Source: a virus
Strand: one strand, 5' to 3'
IMG/VR virus record: IMGVR_UViG_3300034407_002591
Span: 1 to 33,139 of that record
DNA: 33,139 nucleotides
The position numbers and the translations under genes were made by a program. The notes below the pieces were generated by a model. It searched no databases. It was not told where the DNA came from and saw only the letters and a program-made list of their open reading frames with translations. This document shows positions 1 to 9,236 of the stretch, piece by piece. Numbering within the stretch: position 1 is the first letter of the stretch; every line of letters begins with the position of its first letter.

Positions 1-77
1 CAAGGCCATGCGAGACGGTGACGAGTCATTTATACCAGAAGCGCAAGCGCTAGCTAAACAGTTGCGCCCTATCTATG
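1..77. repeat. 77-bp terminal direct repeat, copy 1
   Basis: These 77 bases are identical to 31725-31801. The identity stops sharply: base 78 is A while base 31802 is C. The repeat lies inside one long coding frame and has no feature of its own. Joining the copies restores an intact gene, so this is best read as the overlap left when a circular (or circularly permuted) genome is assembled. 77 is a standard k-mer length in de Bruijn assemblers, which is an inference about origin. A biological terminal repeat of this size is possible but less likely inside a gene. Confidence 0.9.
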
Positions 78-2017
78 ACGAAACCGCGCGCGTATCGGTT
101 GAGCTTGGCTTGTTATCTGAGGAAGCGCTAAAGGTTAAGACGGCGAAAAGCTACGTAAATCGTGCTTATAACTTTGGGAAGATAACCAAGGAACGCGGCG
201 ACTTTGTGAAGATATTAAAGAATCACTTTCAAGAACAAGACCGAGTGCAGTGGATACACCAGCAAGAGGAGTTGGATATACTGCGTGCTACTGGTGTCAC
301 TGATGACGAACTGGCAATGAATCACGGCGACCTGTTAGGCGACAGATTGGGAGAGATGGAGTTGAACGAAATAGCAAACGCCGTGACAGACAAAATACTG
401 GGCGCGCCTAATGGTGTTGTTGATGAGTACAACATAATGCCAGAGGGATTGGTCAGCAAGGCGGGCGTATTGAAAGAGCGAACGCTAAACATACCAGACG
501 CAGACATCGAAGACTTTCTGGAGAATGACATTACTTTTGTAATGAATCGCTATATCAGGCAGATTGCGCCAGATATCGAAATCACAAAGGCTTTTGGTTC
601 AAAGGATATGAAAGTACCCATTGATGATATCAACCGAGAGTATGGAGAGCTGAAGCTAACCGCAACGGCGGAAGAGGCGGACAAGCTAGAAAAGGCGCGT
701 AAAAAGGATGTTGCAAACCTTGAGCTTATGCGTGACAGATTACTTGGTACGTATGGCCAACCTAAAGATCCAACAACATTTGCATTTAGAGCAAGTCGAG
801 CGGTACGCCAGATTAACTTTCTATCAATGCTTGGTGGAATGGCGATAAGTGCAATTCCTGATATGTCACGCGCAGTTATGCAGCATGGTTTAAGAAATAG
901 CGCCAGCGGCATGGCCAAGTTTGCGCGAGTATCTACAGCGGCATTGCGCAAGGACGCGAAAGGGTTAGCAGCAAAAGCAGAGCTGCAAGAAATGGGGGTG
1001 GCTATTGATTACGTGCTATCAACAAGAGCGCAAGCCTTTGCTGATATCACAGCGGACAATATGCAGCTAACCAAGTTCGAACGCGGAATGGAAAAGGGTT
1101 CCAATATGTTTGGTAACTTTACGCTCATGAATCAATGGAATGATGTTATGAAAATGTGGGGCGGTTTGGTTATTCAGTCGCGCATCATGAAAGCGGCTCA
1201 AAAGGTCGCTAAGGGCGAGAAGCTAGACAAGAAGACAATCCAAGCAATGACGCGCACAGGGCTTGATGAGGAAACGCTGGGGCTAATTGCGGAGCAGTAC
1301 AGTAAGCATGGCGAGAAAGACGGTGGTTTATTCTTGGCGCGCTCTGATGTGTGGGATAATGAAATGTTTGCTGATGGCTCAACGCTTAAACAGCGCTACC
1401 AAAATGCTGTGCTGGGCGATGTTGAAAACGTGATCGTCACGCCGTCCGTAGGTGATAAGCCAGCATGGTTTGATGGCAACGAAGCGCAAAAGCATATAAC
1501 CCAATTTAAAAGCTTTTTCTTGGCGACCAGCTCAAAAATGGCGGGTAACATGCAGCAGAATGACGCCAATTTTTATTCCGGTGTTGTGCTGGCGGTTGGC
1601 CTTGGTTCGCTAACTTCAAACATCAAAGAGATACTAAGAGGTAAAGAGCCGGATTATAGTTGGAATAACCAAGTGAAAGAGGGTTTGGATTATAGCGGCG
1701 TTATGGGTTGGATTGCTGAACCAATGGCGCTGGCAGATAAATGGTCTGGCGGTCGCTTTGGTATGGGAACATTACTTGGAGTTGAGGGGCAAACAACACG
1801 ATACCAATCACGCGGTAATGTTGGCGCATTGCTTGGTGCGTCTGTTAGTACGGGCGAGAACATGATAAATATTGTTAACGGTATTATGGGCGAAGAGTGG
1901 AAAGCTAATCACACGCGCTCGGTGCGAAAGCTTATACCAGCACAGAATCTTTTTTACTTGCGCACCGTTCTGAATGAAGCAGAGCAAGGTGTTAACGAAA
2001 TGGCGGGGATTAAATAA
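2..2017 (+). CDS. Large internal virion (ejection) protein, C-terminal part; T7 gp16-like by position
   Basis: The reading frame is open from the window edge and is the continuation of the gene that starts at 30568: residues K-A-M-R-D-G-D-E occur at both places within the 77-bp repeat. Joined, the gene encodes 1057 residues. This part is mostly polar and helical, with a few glycine-rich hydrophobic stretches, for example one encoded near 1565-1625. It ends with a motif around LIPAQNLFYLR that I associate with the last ejection protein of T7-type podoviruses. In that family the protein forms part of the core inside the capsid and is pushed into the cell envelope to help DNA enter. I see no lytic transglycosylase or other murein hydrolase motif. 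The ATG at 8 is only an internal methionine. The next gene starts on the last base of the stop codon (TAATG). Gene order supports the family; the exact role is inferred. Confidence 0.75.
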   Translation, partial: KAMRDGDESFIPEAQALAKQLRPIYDETARVSVELGLLSEEALKVKTAKSYVNRAYNFGKITKERGDFVKILKNHFQEQDRVQWIHQQEELDILRATGVTDDELAMNHGDLLGDRLGEMELNEIANAVTDKILGAPNGVVDEYNIMPEGLVSKAGVLKERTLNIPDADIEDFLENDITFVMNRYIRQIAPDIEITKAFGSKDMKVPIDDINREYGELKLTATAEEADKLEKARKKDVANLELMRDRLLGTYGQPKDPTTFAFRASRAVRQINFLSMLGGMAISAIPDMSRAVMQHGLRNSASGMAKFARVSTAALRKDAKGLAAKAELQEMGVAIDYVLSTRAQAFADITADNMQLTKFERGMEKGSNMFGNFTLMNQWNDVMKMWGGLVIQSRIMKAAQKVAKGEKLDKKTIQAMTRTGLDEETLGLIAEQYSKHGEKDGGLFLARSDVWDNEMFADGSTLKQRYQNAVLGDVENVIVTPSVGDKPAWFDGNEAQKHITQFKSFFLATSSKMAGNMQQNDANFYSGVVLAVGLGSLTSNIKEILRGKEPDYSWNNQVKEGLDYSGVMGWIAEPMALADKWSGGRFGMGTLLGVEGQTTRYQSRGNVGALLGASVSTGENMINIVNGIMGEEWKANHTRSVRKLIPAQNLFYLRTVLNEAEQGVNEMAGIK

Positions 2018-4566
2018 TGTCAGCACGACTTATACGATACACATTAGACGGAATCAAGCTAACTCATGATATTGGCTTTGGGGTGACAGACGCTGAGGGA
2101 TTCGACGTTTATATCAACCGAACCAAGTTAGACAAAGACTTGGATTATGATGTTGTTGGAACTGTAGAAAAACTAAGAAAGGGTGACGGCCAGATTACCT
2201 TAAAAGCAGCTCACGCAGCGTCTGACGTATTGCTGATCTTGTCTGATACATTGGCGCGCCGTGTAACTAACTTTGCACAAGCGGCGCGATTTGAAGAGGC
2301 AGAGATCGACAACGAGTTCGATAACTTATTGCGTCTACTTGAAGATGCAGCGCTAAATCTACAATCGACACCTTATTTTTCACCGCCGGATATTGGCTTG
2401 GTTAATGGTGAGTTGCCAGCGCTTATTGCTGGTGGTGTGCTGCGAGTTAATGAGCATAAGAACGGGTTCGAGCTGGTGGAATTGGACAAGGTTCCAGAGT
2501 TTCTGGAAGCGCTAAGAAAATGCACAGAGGAAGCAGACAGGGCTGAGCTGAAAGCGAATGAAGCAGCAAACAGTGAGCAGAGCGCAAGGCAGGACGCAGC
2601 AAGCGCAAAGCAAAGTGAAGATAGCGCAGAAGCAAGCAAGAACGATGCGCAGCAAAGCGCAGATAGAGCGGCTGACGCTGTGTTAAAAGCAAAAGGGTAC
2701 GGCACTAACTTGCTAGCTAACCATAACTTTATAGTGCCATCGGAGCTGGTAGTGAATGCAATGCCGCAAGATGTATCAGCGGGTGTGGAAATATTTTCTG
2801 GAGTTTTCGCGGGTGCAACTGGGATTCAGGGGTTGACCTATGTCAATAAGCGCCCGCACTTTAATTCTGGAGACTTTTACATGTCAGTGGCGAACTCTGG
2901 AGCGCTGACGGAGATTGGTGAATTCACGGCGTCAGTCGCCGACTTTGACGGAAAGCCTCGCACGCGCGGCGTGTCTTATGCGCTGGTAGGTGATGAGTAT
3001 CGTGTAACGGTTGGTGTTGATGCGCTTGAGGATGAATTGGCAAATGTTACGCCGCTTGGTTCTGTGAAGCTTGAGCAGGGTGGCGTGGAAACGGGACATG
3101 AGATTGATGATTCGATAAAATCTCAAGTGGTTGGTTACAAAAAGTTCGGTGAGACATTTGGCGGATACATCGCAGCAACTGACGCGCAGGTTGAGTCGGG
3201 TAAGATCTACTTAAATCTAATTCTTACAGATGAAAATTACGGCTCTTACTTGTATTTTGATGCGCCTGAAATGCCCGCATCGCCCGTAGATTACTCCGCT
3301 AGTTACGGTGGTACTGTTAAGAACGGTGTATTCGCAAGCACGGATAGGGATGCGGCAAATAAAAACACCAAGGTTGGGTACAGAGCTGGATTTAACTCTA
3401 CCAGCACCTTGGCTGTATACAATGGATATCAAGCAGGTGAAGGAACTACAGATAAAAAGGTAGACTCACTAACTGGTGGTTCTTGTGCGACTGGCACCAC
3501 TGCGTCATATAAGTCCACATCCAAATCTTCTTGTACGTATGGGATAGAATCCGGCAGCAGACAGACAGGGAATTGGTCAAATTTCTATGGTAGCTATAGT
3601 GGCTCTGTGAACACGGGAGTGGGCAGTGATGGGTTCGGTTTTAAAGTATTGCTTCATAACACAGGTATCTACTGTTCAGGATTTGGCTATGGAGCGTTGC
3701 AAGAAAACACGGGCAACTACAACTACGCGTTCGGTGCATTTGTTCTTGCAGGTGCCACAGGCGAGAAAAACACAGGGGGAGGTGCTAGGTCATTAAATGC
3801 ATGTTCTGGCGACAATAATGCCACATGGGGGTATCGCGCTTGTTTCGTTACTGGAGGCCGTACTGGTTCCAATGGTTCGTACTTCGGCAGTGAAGCAGGG
3901 GAGGAAGATGACTCTACCGGAAGCTCTGGTTTAGGTAGAGGAGCGTCAAAGAATAACACGGGGGATTTCTTTACAGGTTTAGGTTACTTATCTGGTTTTG
4001 GTAACTCATACGCAAGGTCTACAACTGTTGGGCAACAGGCTCAAGTTACAGGGGTAGATCAAATCCAACTGGGCGCACCAAGTACAACAACGTACGCATG
4101 GGGCGCTGTTCAAGATCGCTCTGATGAAAGAGACAAAACAGACTTCAATCCCATAAGTCGCGAACTAAAGCAATTTTTATTTGATGTTGAGTTTCAAACA
4201 TACAGATTTGATTATAGAGACGCGTATGTAGATTATGAGACTGTCCAGGTGGGTATAGATGAAAATGCGTCACCAGTGTTTGAGACTCGCATAGTAAAAG
4301 CAGAAAGAGACGGATCTCGATCAGGTAAGCGACATCATGCAGGTGCTGTAGCGCAGCAAGTGAAAGATGCAATGGATAGGAACAGTGTTGATTTTGCAGG
4401 CTATCAAGATCACTCTGTGAATGGTGGTGAAGATGTTAAATCAATAGGTTATCAGGAGTTCATACCCATAATTGGCGCTATCACCCAAGACCAGCAAGAG
4501 GAGATTAACAATCTAGAATCTAAACTTAAGCTACTAGAAAAAAGACTCATTGCCGCCGGATTGTAA
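2017..4566 (+). CDS. Tail fibre/tailspike with T7 gp17-like N-terminus and C-terminal S74 chaperone
   Basis: Receptor-binding protein of 849 residues. Residues about 1-150 resemble the virion-anchoring domain of the T7 tail fibre (gp17), including the segment EIDNEFDNLLRLLEDA. Residues about 160-225 form an alanine-rich coiled coil with repeated A-x-x-S/A patterns. The middle is beta-rich; between about 450 and 690 there are loose repeats of the type NTG-x-N-(Y/A)-G-x-x-A, as in beta-structured fibre shafts. The end is an intramolecular chaperone of the Peptidase_S74 type: the SDERDK motif begins at Ser702, followed by H-x-G-A-V-A-Q-Q-V and a terminal leucine-rich coiled coil. In that family the chaperone assembles the trimer and cuts itself off just before the serine, which predicts a mature protein of 701 residues and a released 148-residue piece. 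It follows the ejection genes directly, the place of gene 17 in T7. Confidence 0.88.
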   Translation: MSARLIRYTLDGIKLTHDIGFGVTDAEGFDVYINRTKLDKDLDYDVVGTVEKLRKGDGQITLKAAHAASDVLLILSDTLARRVTNFAQAARFEEAEIDNEFDNLLRLLEDAALNLQSTPYFSPPDIGLVNGELPALIAGGVLRVNEHKNGFELVELDKVPEFLEALRKCTEEADRAELKANEAANSEQSARQDAASAKQSEDSAEASKNDAQQSADRAADAVLKAKGYGTNLLANHNFIVPSELVVNAMPQDVSAGVEIFSGVFAGATGIQGLTYVNKRPHFNSGDFYMSVANSGALTEIGEFTASVADFDGKPRTRGVSYALVGDEYRVTVGVDALEDELANVTPLGSVKLEQGGVETGHEIDDSIKSQVVGYKKFGETFGGYIAATDAQVESGKIYLNLILTDENYGSYLYFDAPEMPASPVDYSASYGGTVKNGVFASTDRDAANKNTKVGYRAGFNSTSTLAVYNGYQAGEGTTDKKVDSLTGGSCATGTTASYKSTSKSSCTYGIESGSRQTGNWSNFYGSYSGSVNTGVGSDGFGFKVLLHNTGIYCSGFGYGALQENTGNYNYAFGAFVLAGATGEKNTGGGARSLNACSGDNNATWGYRACFVTGGRTGSNGSYFGSEAGEEDDSTGSSGLGRGASKNNTGDFFTGLGYLSGFGNSYARSTTVGQQAQVTGVDQIQLGAPSTTTYAWGAVQDRSDERDKTDFNPISRELKQFLFDVEFQTYRFDYRDAYVDYETVQVGIDENASPVFETRIVKAERDGSRSGKRHHAGAVAQQVKDAMDRNSVDFAGYQDHSVNGGEDVKSIGYQEFIPIIGAITQDQQEEINNLESKLKLLEKRLIAAGL

Positions 4567-4700
4567 AAACAAAGAGACCCTAGCTAAAGCTGCATTTCCT
4601 TTATGAATAACACTCAAAAAGCCCTAAAGAGATCAATTTAAACATGAAAAAGGAGCGGTTAGGAGTTAGAATTGCCAAGGGAAAACAGCAGGATAGTAAA

Positions 4701-5117
4701 ATGTCAGGTGATATCGATTTAGAGCGGCGTGTAACAGTGCTGGAGCGCCACAGGGAAGAAGACCGACAGCAAAACCAAGAAATCAGGGAAGATATTAGCG
4801 AGCTGGTGGCGGCGGTTCGTGAGTCTAACGTCTATTACAAAGAGAGCTATAAGCGAATAGAAAGAGGGGAGGGGCATAGAGACAAGCAAGACTCGGTGAT
4901 AAATAGACTTAGCGAAAGCATAATCAAAAACCAGCCAGCGGTTGATAGCGTAAACAGAATAAAAGTTGGATTGCTTGGCGTTATGTTTACGGTAATGTCA
5001 GCGCTCATCGTTAATTGGTTTGTAGCAACAACACCGCCACCAATAACAGAGCATGATTACAAAGCGCTGGCTCAGGAATTGAAAGAGCTACGTGCGCATA
5101 AATTAGAAGACCATTAA
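4701..5117 (+). CDS. Small coiled-coil membrane protein, XhlA/holin-like
   Basis: Encodes 138 residues from the ATG at 4701, preceded by AGGA at a suitable distance. An in-frame ATG at 4644 would add 19 basic residues but has no good ribosome site. Residues about 6-80 are highly charged heptad-like coiled coil (LERRVTVLERHREED). A single hydrophobic helix follows (about 87-108, LLGVMFTVMSALIVNWF), then a short charged tail. This layout recalls XhlA-type hemolysin/holin-associated proteins, and the place right after the tail fibre matches the T7 holin gene 17.5. A role in lysis is therefore plausible but unproven, and another holin candidate exists at 15030. The gap before it (4567-4700) shows no convincing signal. 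Confidence 0.6.
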   Translation: MSGDIDLERRVTVLERHREEDRQQNQEIREDISELVAAVRESNVYYKESYKRIERGEGHRDKQDSVINRLSESIIKNQPAVDSVNRIKVGLLGVMFTVMSALIVNWFVATTPPPITEHDYKALAQELKELRAHKLEDH

Positions 5118-5120
5118 ACA

Positions 5121-5146
5121 AAACCCGCCTTAGTGCGGGTTTTTTG
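5121..5146 (+). terminator. Rho-independent terminator after tail fibre/membrane protein unit
   Basis: AAACCCGC (5121-5128), loop CTTAGT, GCGGGTTT (5135-5142), continuing into a run of T. It ends the long virion transcript directly after the stop codon at 5117. Confidence 0.9.
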
Positions 5147-5152
5147 TTTATA

Positions 5153-5167
5153 GGTTAAAATGTAACC
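5153..5167. promoter_or_regulatory. GGTTA-N5-TAACC inverted repeat, possible operator
   Basis: A perfect 5-bp inverted repeat, GGTTA AAATG TAACC, lies between the terminator and the gene at 5190. It carries the same half-site that recurs at the promoters near 9259, 11401 and 15546. A -10-like TTAAAAT overlaps it, but I do not see a good -35 box, so the promoter itself is uncertain. Confidence 0.4.
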
Positions 5168-5189
5168 TTGACAACGAGAGGAAAACGCT

Positions 5190-5528
5190 ATGGCTTCAAA
5201 TATTATTGTTTTTTCGGGTGCGGTAGCTGCTAAGGATTTTATTAGCCCGCAAATACCAAGCTTTGCAACTCGCGGCATTGTTTCACAAACTTTTTACAGT
5301 GATGAAGCAATGCAAACACCAGTATACCCAACGGCGGGAACGGTAACTTACACAGGCTCGGAGGACGGTTTTAATTATGGTTCGCTGGATGATTCAGCAG
5401 TCAATCCGCTAACGGGTAATTACAAGCGCGCATCATGGCAACTGGGCGCGGTCGCATTCATTAAAGCGACAATGGCAGGGATAACAGGCGCAACGCATTT
5501 TAGAATTGTGATTGCGGTATCTGATTAA
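5190..5528 (+). CDS. Small virion-type protein of the second adsorption block, unknown function
   Basis: 112 residues, good ribosome site (GAGAGGAAAA) before the ATG. The composition is beta-rich with many small and aromatic residues and no membrane segment or signal peptide. It is the first gene of a four-gene unit with two fibre-like proteins, so a structural part such as a fibre adaptor or head/tail decoration is a reasonable guess. I do not recognise a named family. Confidence 0.6.
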   Translation: MASNIIVFSGAVAAKDFISPQIPSFATRGIVSQTFYSDEAMQTPVYPTAGTVTYTGSEDGFNYGSLDDSAVNPLTGNYKRASWQLGAVAFIKATMAGITGATHFRIVIAVSD

Positions 5529-5545
5529 ATACTACGGGGTGATTT

Positions 5546-6403
5546 ATGGCTGGTGGTGGATTCGAAAGTAAACGAGTTAAGGGGGCTTATCCTAGCCCAG
5601 AAGAGCAAGCGGGCGCAACTGGTGACGTTACCAGTGTAAATGGTCATAAAGGTGACGTAACGCTAACGGCTGGCGATGTGGGGGCGTACACGCGCGGAGA
5701 GGCGGAAGCAAAGCGCGCAACCGGAACAATTGACGCAAGCGATGACCCAACAACAAAATCAGAGGGTGATTATTACGTACAAGAAAAATTCATAGGAGCG
5801 CCAACAATAGCAAGCGATCAGTATGTTGGTGTAATGCGAATAGATTTAGATTTTGACGGCTCGGACAATGGCGGCCTAATTGAGTATGTAACAGGGGGTG
5901 CGATTTTTTATAAACCCAAGTTTGCTGGTGGGTGGGCTGCCGATTGGATAGAAGCCCCAGCATCACAGGCGGTAATGACCCGCACAATATCAACGTTAAG
6001 CTCAGAAGAAACAACGCTAGAGCAGAAAGTCACGGAGCTAGAAAAGAAAGTAACAGCGCTTGAGGGTGGAGGCTCAGCACCAAAGCCGGACGCATTTAAC
6101 CCAGAAGCGGTGGAGCTAACGGGTGGTTATGCCGATAACTGGCAAGATGCGGTACACGTAAGCACGCACAAGGCGGGTTCGCCAATTACCATAACAAAGG
6201 TAAGTGATGAACCACATAACGCTGTTGTCATGATGCCACCAGAAGCGGCGCTGCATGTTGCTGGTATAACCATTGACGGTGGGTTACCAGCCAAATGGGA
6301 AAGTCACGCCGTAACAATATCGAACAAGCAATACACGGCGTTCATATCACCTTACCAATTCACTAAGCACCCTCTAGAAATTGGCATAGTTTGGAGTAAA
6401 TAG
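5546..6403 (+). CDS. Fibre-like structural protein with VNG-x-x-GDVTLTAGDVGA motif
   Basis: 285 residues; ribosome site GGGGTGA before the ATG. Residues about 28-50 read VTSVNGHKGDVTLTAGDVGAY in form, a signature frequently found in phage tail fibre shafts. A short coiled coil lies near residues 150-172 (LEQKVTELEKKVTALE), which would suit trimer formation, and is followed by a glycine-rich linker and a C-terminal beta-rich domain. It sits between a small structural protein and the 825-residue fibre-like protein, ending one base before that gene. Likely part of a second receptor-binding or decoration structure; the exact place on the virion cannot be told. Confidence 0.7.
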   Translation: MAGGGFESKRVKGAYPSPEEQAGATGDVTSVNGHKGDVTLTAGDVGAYTRGEAEAKRATGTIDASDDPTTKSEGDYYVQEKFIGAPTIASDQYVGVMRIDLDFDGSDNGGLIEYVTGGAIFYKPKFAGGWAADWIEAPASQAVMTRTISTLSSEETTLEQKVTELEKKVTALEGGGSAPKPDAFNPEAVELTGGYADNWQDAVHVSTHKAGSPITITKVSDEPHNAVVMMPPEAALHVAGITIDGGLPAKWESHAVTISNKQYTAFISPYQFTKHPLEIGIVWSK

Positions 6404-6404
6404 C

Positions 6405-8882
6405 ATGACAGTAGAAACGATTGTAAGCGCGCCGCTTGGCGTTGCGGGAGAGTATCCAAGCCATGACAACAAGCTAGGGCTTGGCGGGATTCATGTGTTC
6501 ACCAACATTAAAGAGCGCGATCTGATGTGGGCGACACTGAAAGATAAAAACACGGTGGCACTGGTTGGCAATGGCGAAAACAATTACCCGTCTTGGTATA
6601 AATGGGAGTCTGGAAAGTGGCACTTTTCGGGGTACTTTGGCGGCATGGTATTAGCTGATGTTGATGGAGCGCTAACGCACGTTGATAGTACCGCCGTGTT
6701 TGGTGCTGATTTTGAAATACAAAGCGCGGGCGATACTGGTCAGGGTGTTTTGTTGATGTTAAGCGCAGCGGTTAAGGCTGAAATTGCAAAGAAAGCGGGC
6801 GCGGGCGCGATAACCATAAAGTCACAAAAAGACACAATAGCTGGAGTTGGTCAGTTGACTATTGCAGAGGGCTTGGAGTTAGTGCCAGATAAAGATGACA
6901 AAACCAAGGCGCTAATTCGCATTGATCCCGCTTTCTTCTTTGCAGGCAAGCCTAGCGCGTACTTGGCAGGGCTAAAGAAAAACATTGCAATAACCGCGCT
7001 TAATCCTGATGGCGTTGTATTTTTTGATAAGCCAATGACGCAAGCGGGCGAGGGCGCGATAACCATAAAGTCACAAAAAGACACAATAGCTGGAGTTGGT
7101 CAGTTGACTATTGCAGAGGGCTTGGAGTTAGTGCCAGATAAAGATGACAAAACCAAGGCGCTAATTCGCATTGATCCCGCTTTCTTCTTTGCAGGCAAGC
7201 CTAGCGCGTACTTGGCAGGGCTAAAGAAAAACATTGCAATAACCGCGCTTAATCCTGATGGCGTTGTATTTTTTGATAAGCCAATGACGCAAGCGGGCGA
7301 GGGGATTGAGGTAAATAAAGATAGCTACGGAATACAAGACCCAACAATGGATGATCCCAATGTTACTGGCGGGACACCTACGGAAATTCTATCAACAATA
7401 GGGTTTATCGGTAACGCACCTGAAAGCGGGCGCATTATGTTTTCTGTGAAAGTAAAGCGCATGGGGGAAAGCGAGAAGTTTTTAACCAATCCCAACGGAA
7501 AGGTAATTGTTTATGAGCGTGAAGTGACGCTGGGGCAAAAGCTAAAGCCAATGTTTCTGGCTGGTATTGTTCAGGCAAAAGGTGTTGAGTACATTCGCTT
7601 GCATGTATCGCACAACTTCAAAGCCTCAGAGCTTGTGATCGACCATACAAAATCATTCTTGTGTTTCCAGCAATTAGCAAACGGGTGGCAATCGTCAGTT
7701 GCTCGAAATGCATTTGAACAAAAAGCGGGCGTTGTTTTTACTCCAGAGATTGAGCACTTTGGTGCGGATATCATAAGCGCGGCGGATGAACTGAAAACAG
7801 ACACAGCAATGATTAGCGGAAGTGCTGGCGATAGCTTTGAAGATTTGGATTTGTTGGGATTTAACACGCTGGCACCAGTAAGCGTTGGTATCGTTGGCGG
7901 TAACTTCACAGCTACTAGCAGCGGCTCAGATATCGCAGACTTTATGCTGGATATGGCGGCGGACAATTACAATACAAAATTGTTGCGCGGTCATAATGTA
8001 ACGTTTGATATCGAGCTGGTGGACAAAAACAGCGGTTGGAATTTTGACTTGTACGCATGGACTGGAGAGGTGGACAAACCAACACAGCTCTATGGAAACA
8101 GAAGCAATCAGGCTATAAACGTAAATGCAAACTTTACCAAGATAGCAACTACGTTCATTAGTGAGGATATTGTTAGCGGCGCTCATAAGGCTAGCGTGAG
8201 CGGGGTCATTCCTGATGATGCAAATAACATTGTTGCGGTGATCTACCCAGTCGAAGCTCAAAACCCATTGACGCTAAAAGTTGCAAGCATGGCCATGAGT
8301 TCGGAGCCGTTCACAGCATACGCGGAAACAATGCCAGAACTAGCAAGCGAGCGCCATTTGCACTTGAGCGAGTCATACGCGCGCTTTATCCAAAATACGC
8401 AAGGGTTTGCAGCATTGCGCTATACATACAACGCAAAAGAGCAGCCAGCGCCAACAGGCAAGCAATTTAGAGGTAATGCACCAATTACTATTGATTCGTC
8501 AATAAACTTAATAGCAGGAAGCCAAGCAAGGGGCGGTGAGGGTGTTTACAAGTTTGGCTTTGATGGGATTGTAAAGGTATCAACTAGCGTTAGCGTCTCA
8601 AATGAAACTAATTCAGACACAACAATGTCACTGTTTTTTAGGGGTGTTGATATTGATGGGGCTTTAGGTGGTGAAATTCCAGATAGTAAAGTTACATTCA
8701 CAGTAAAGGCGGGGGATAAAAACGTTGAACACTCACTGCCAGCATTCGAAATTACAGTGCAAGAGGGGTACAGAATTGCACCGCGCATCACCGAAAGTGC
8801 GCAAGATGGCGGCTATCTGGAGTGTGACAGCGACAGACAGCCACTAATCGAAACAACGTTTGATATTAAAAAGCTAATCTAA
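6405..8882 (+). CDS. Large fibre-like structural protein with a perfect internal tandem duplication
   Basis: 825 residues; ATG at 6405 preceded by GGAG. Mostly beta-rich and Gly/Ala/Thr/Asp-rich, like phage fibre or spike proteins, but without a catalytic or chaperone motif that I recognise. Residues about 134-216 are repeated exactly as 217-299, because 249 bp of DNA are duplicated in tandem in frame (see 6803-7303). The junction sequence Q-A-G-E-G marks each unit end. Together with the genes at 5190 and 5546 it makes a second adsorption-type module, separate from the gp17-like fibre at 2017. Confidence 0.7.
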   Translation: MTVETIVSAPLGVAGEYPSHDNKLGLGGIHVFTNIKERDLMWATLKDKNTVALVGNGENNYPSWYKWESGKWHFSGYFGGMVLADVDGALTHVDSTAVFGADFEIQSAGDTGQGVLLMLSAAVKAEIAKKAGAGAITIKSQKDTIAGVGQLTIAEGLELVPDKDDKTKALIRIDPAFFFAGKPSAYLAGLKKNIAITALNPDGVVFFDKPMTQAGEGAITIKSQKDTIAGVGQLTIAEGLELVPDKDDKTKALIRIDPAFFFAGKPSAYLAGLKKNIAITALNPDGVVFFDKPMTQAGEGIEVNKDSYGIQDPTMDDPNVTGGTPTEILSTIGFIGNAPESGRIMFSVKVKRMGESEKFLTNPNGKVIVYEREVTLGQKLKPMFLAGIVQAKGVEYIRLHVSHNFKASELVIDHTKSFLCFQQLANGWQSSVARNAFEQKAGVVFTPEIEHFGADIISAADELKTDTAMISGSAGDSFEDLDLLGFNTLAPVSVGIVGGNFTATSSGSDIADFMLDMAADNYNTKLLRGHNVTFDIELVDKNSGWNFDLYAWTGEVDKPTQLYGNRSNQAINVNANFTKIATTFISEDIVSGAHKASVSGVIPDDANNIVAVIYPVEAQNPLTLKVASMAMSSEPFTAYAETMPELASERHLHLSESYARFIQNTQGFAALRYTYNAKEQPAPTGKQFRGNAPITIDSSINLIAGSQARGGEGVYKFGFDGIVKVSTSVSVSNETNSDTTMSLFFRGVDIDGALGGEIPDSKVTFTVKAGDKNVEHSLPAFEITVQEGYRIAPRITESAQDGGYLECDSDRQPLIETTFDIKKLI
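6803..7303 (+). repeat. Perfect tandem duplication, period 249 bp (83 codons)
   Basis: 6803-7054 and 7052-7303 are identical base for base, giving two full units of 249 bp plus a 3-base overlap. Bases just upstream of the first copy (6793-6801) also match the end of each unit, with one mismatch at 6802/7051. Identity at all third codon positions points to a very recent duplication. Confidence 0.95.
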
Positions 8883-8895
8883 AAGGCGATCAGTT

Positions 8896-9147
8896 ATGGG
8901 TAACTTGCCAAGGTATCACCACAAAGCAGATAGGGAGTTTATAAAGACCAGCGTTAGCAAGCTGCCTGTACATTGGCGTAAGCAGGTCATTGATGTTTAT
9001 AGCGACAAATACAAAGAGACTCTATACAGCGAACCAAACGAAAACATGAGAGAGAACAGGGCGAGAAAGTTTGCTAACGCTTGGTTAAGGGGTTATGTGA
9101 AGAAATACCAAGAGCGATATTTGCAAAAGCCCGCCAATAATGGATAA
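8896..9147 (+). CDS. Small basic protein, unknown function
   Basis: 83 residues, rich in Lys, Arg, Tyr and Asn, predicted soluble and helical (for example NMRENRARKFANAWLRGYVK). It follows the fibre-like gene by 13 bases and is the last gene before the terminator at 9210. No family recognised. Its basic character would suit nucleic-acid or partner binding, but nothing in the sequence decides this. Confidence 0.6.
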   Translation: MGNLPRYHHKADREFIKTSVSKLPVHWRKQVIDVYSDKYKETLYSEPNENMRENRARKFANAWLRGYVKKYQERYLQKPANNG

Positions 9148-9192
9148 TCAACAGGTCGGTACATAACGACTTCTGTTATTGTCTTTTCTATC

Positions 9193-9236
9193 TCTCAATC
9201 TTGAGATGAGCCCAGCCTTTCGGTTGGGCTTTTTTT
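9193..9236 (+). terminator. Rho-independent terminator with a small preceding hairpin
   Basis: GCCCAGCC (9210-9217), loop TTTC, GGTTGGGC (9222-9229), followed by eight T. One G-T wobble in the stem. A second small hairpin, TCTCAA TC TTGAGA (9193-9206), lies just before it. It separates the virion-type genes from the accessory half. Confidence 0.92.

Noticed and set aside
8-2017. Separate 669-residue gene starting at ATG 8
   Set aside because: The frame is open to the window edge and is identical to the inside of the gene starting at 30568; no ribosome site precedes this ATG.
2373-2705. Reverse-strand frames opposite the fibre coiled coil
   Set aside because: Produced by the biased Ala/Glu/Lys codons of the coiled coil on the + strand.
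4866-4873. KOPS-like GGGGAGGG (and GGGCAGGG at 31666-31673) as targets of the FtsK-gamma-like protein
   Set aside because: Only two hits noticed on the + strand; about that many are expected by chance in 31.7 kb, both lie inside genes, and the protein's reading residues differ from E. coli FtsK.
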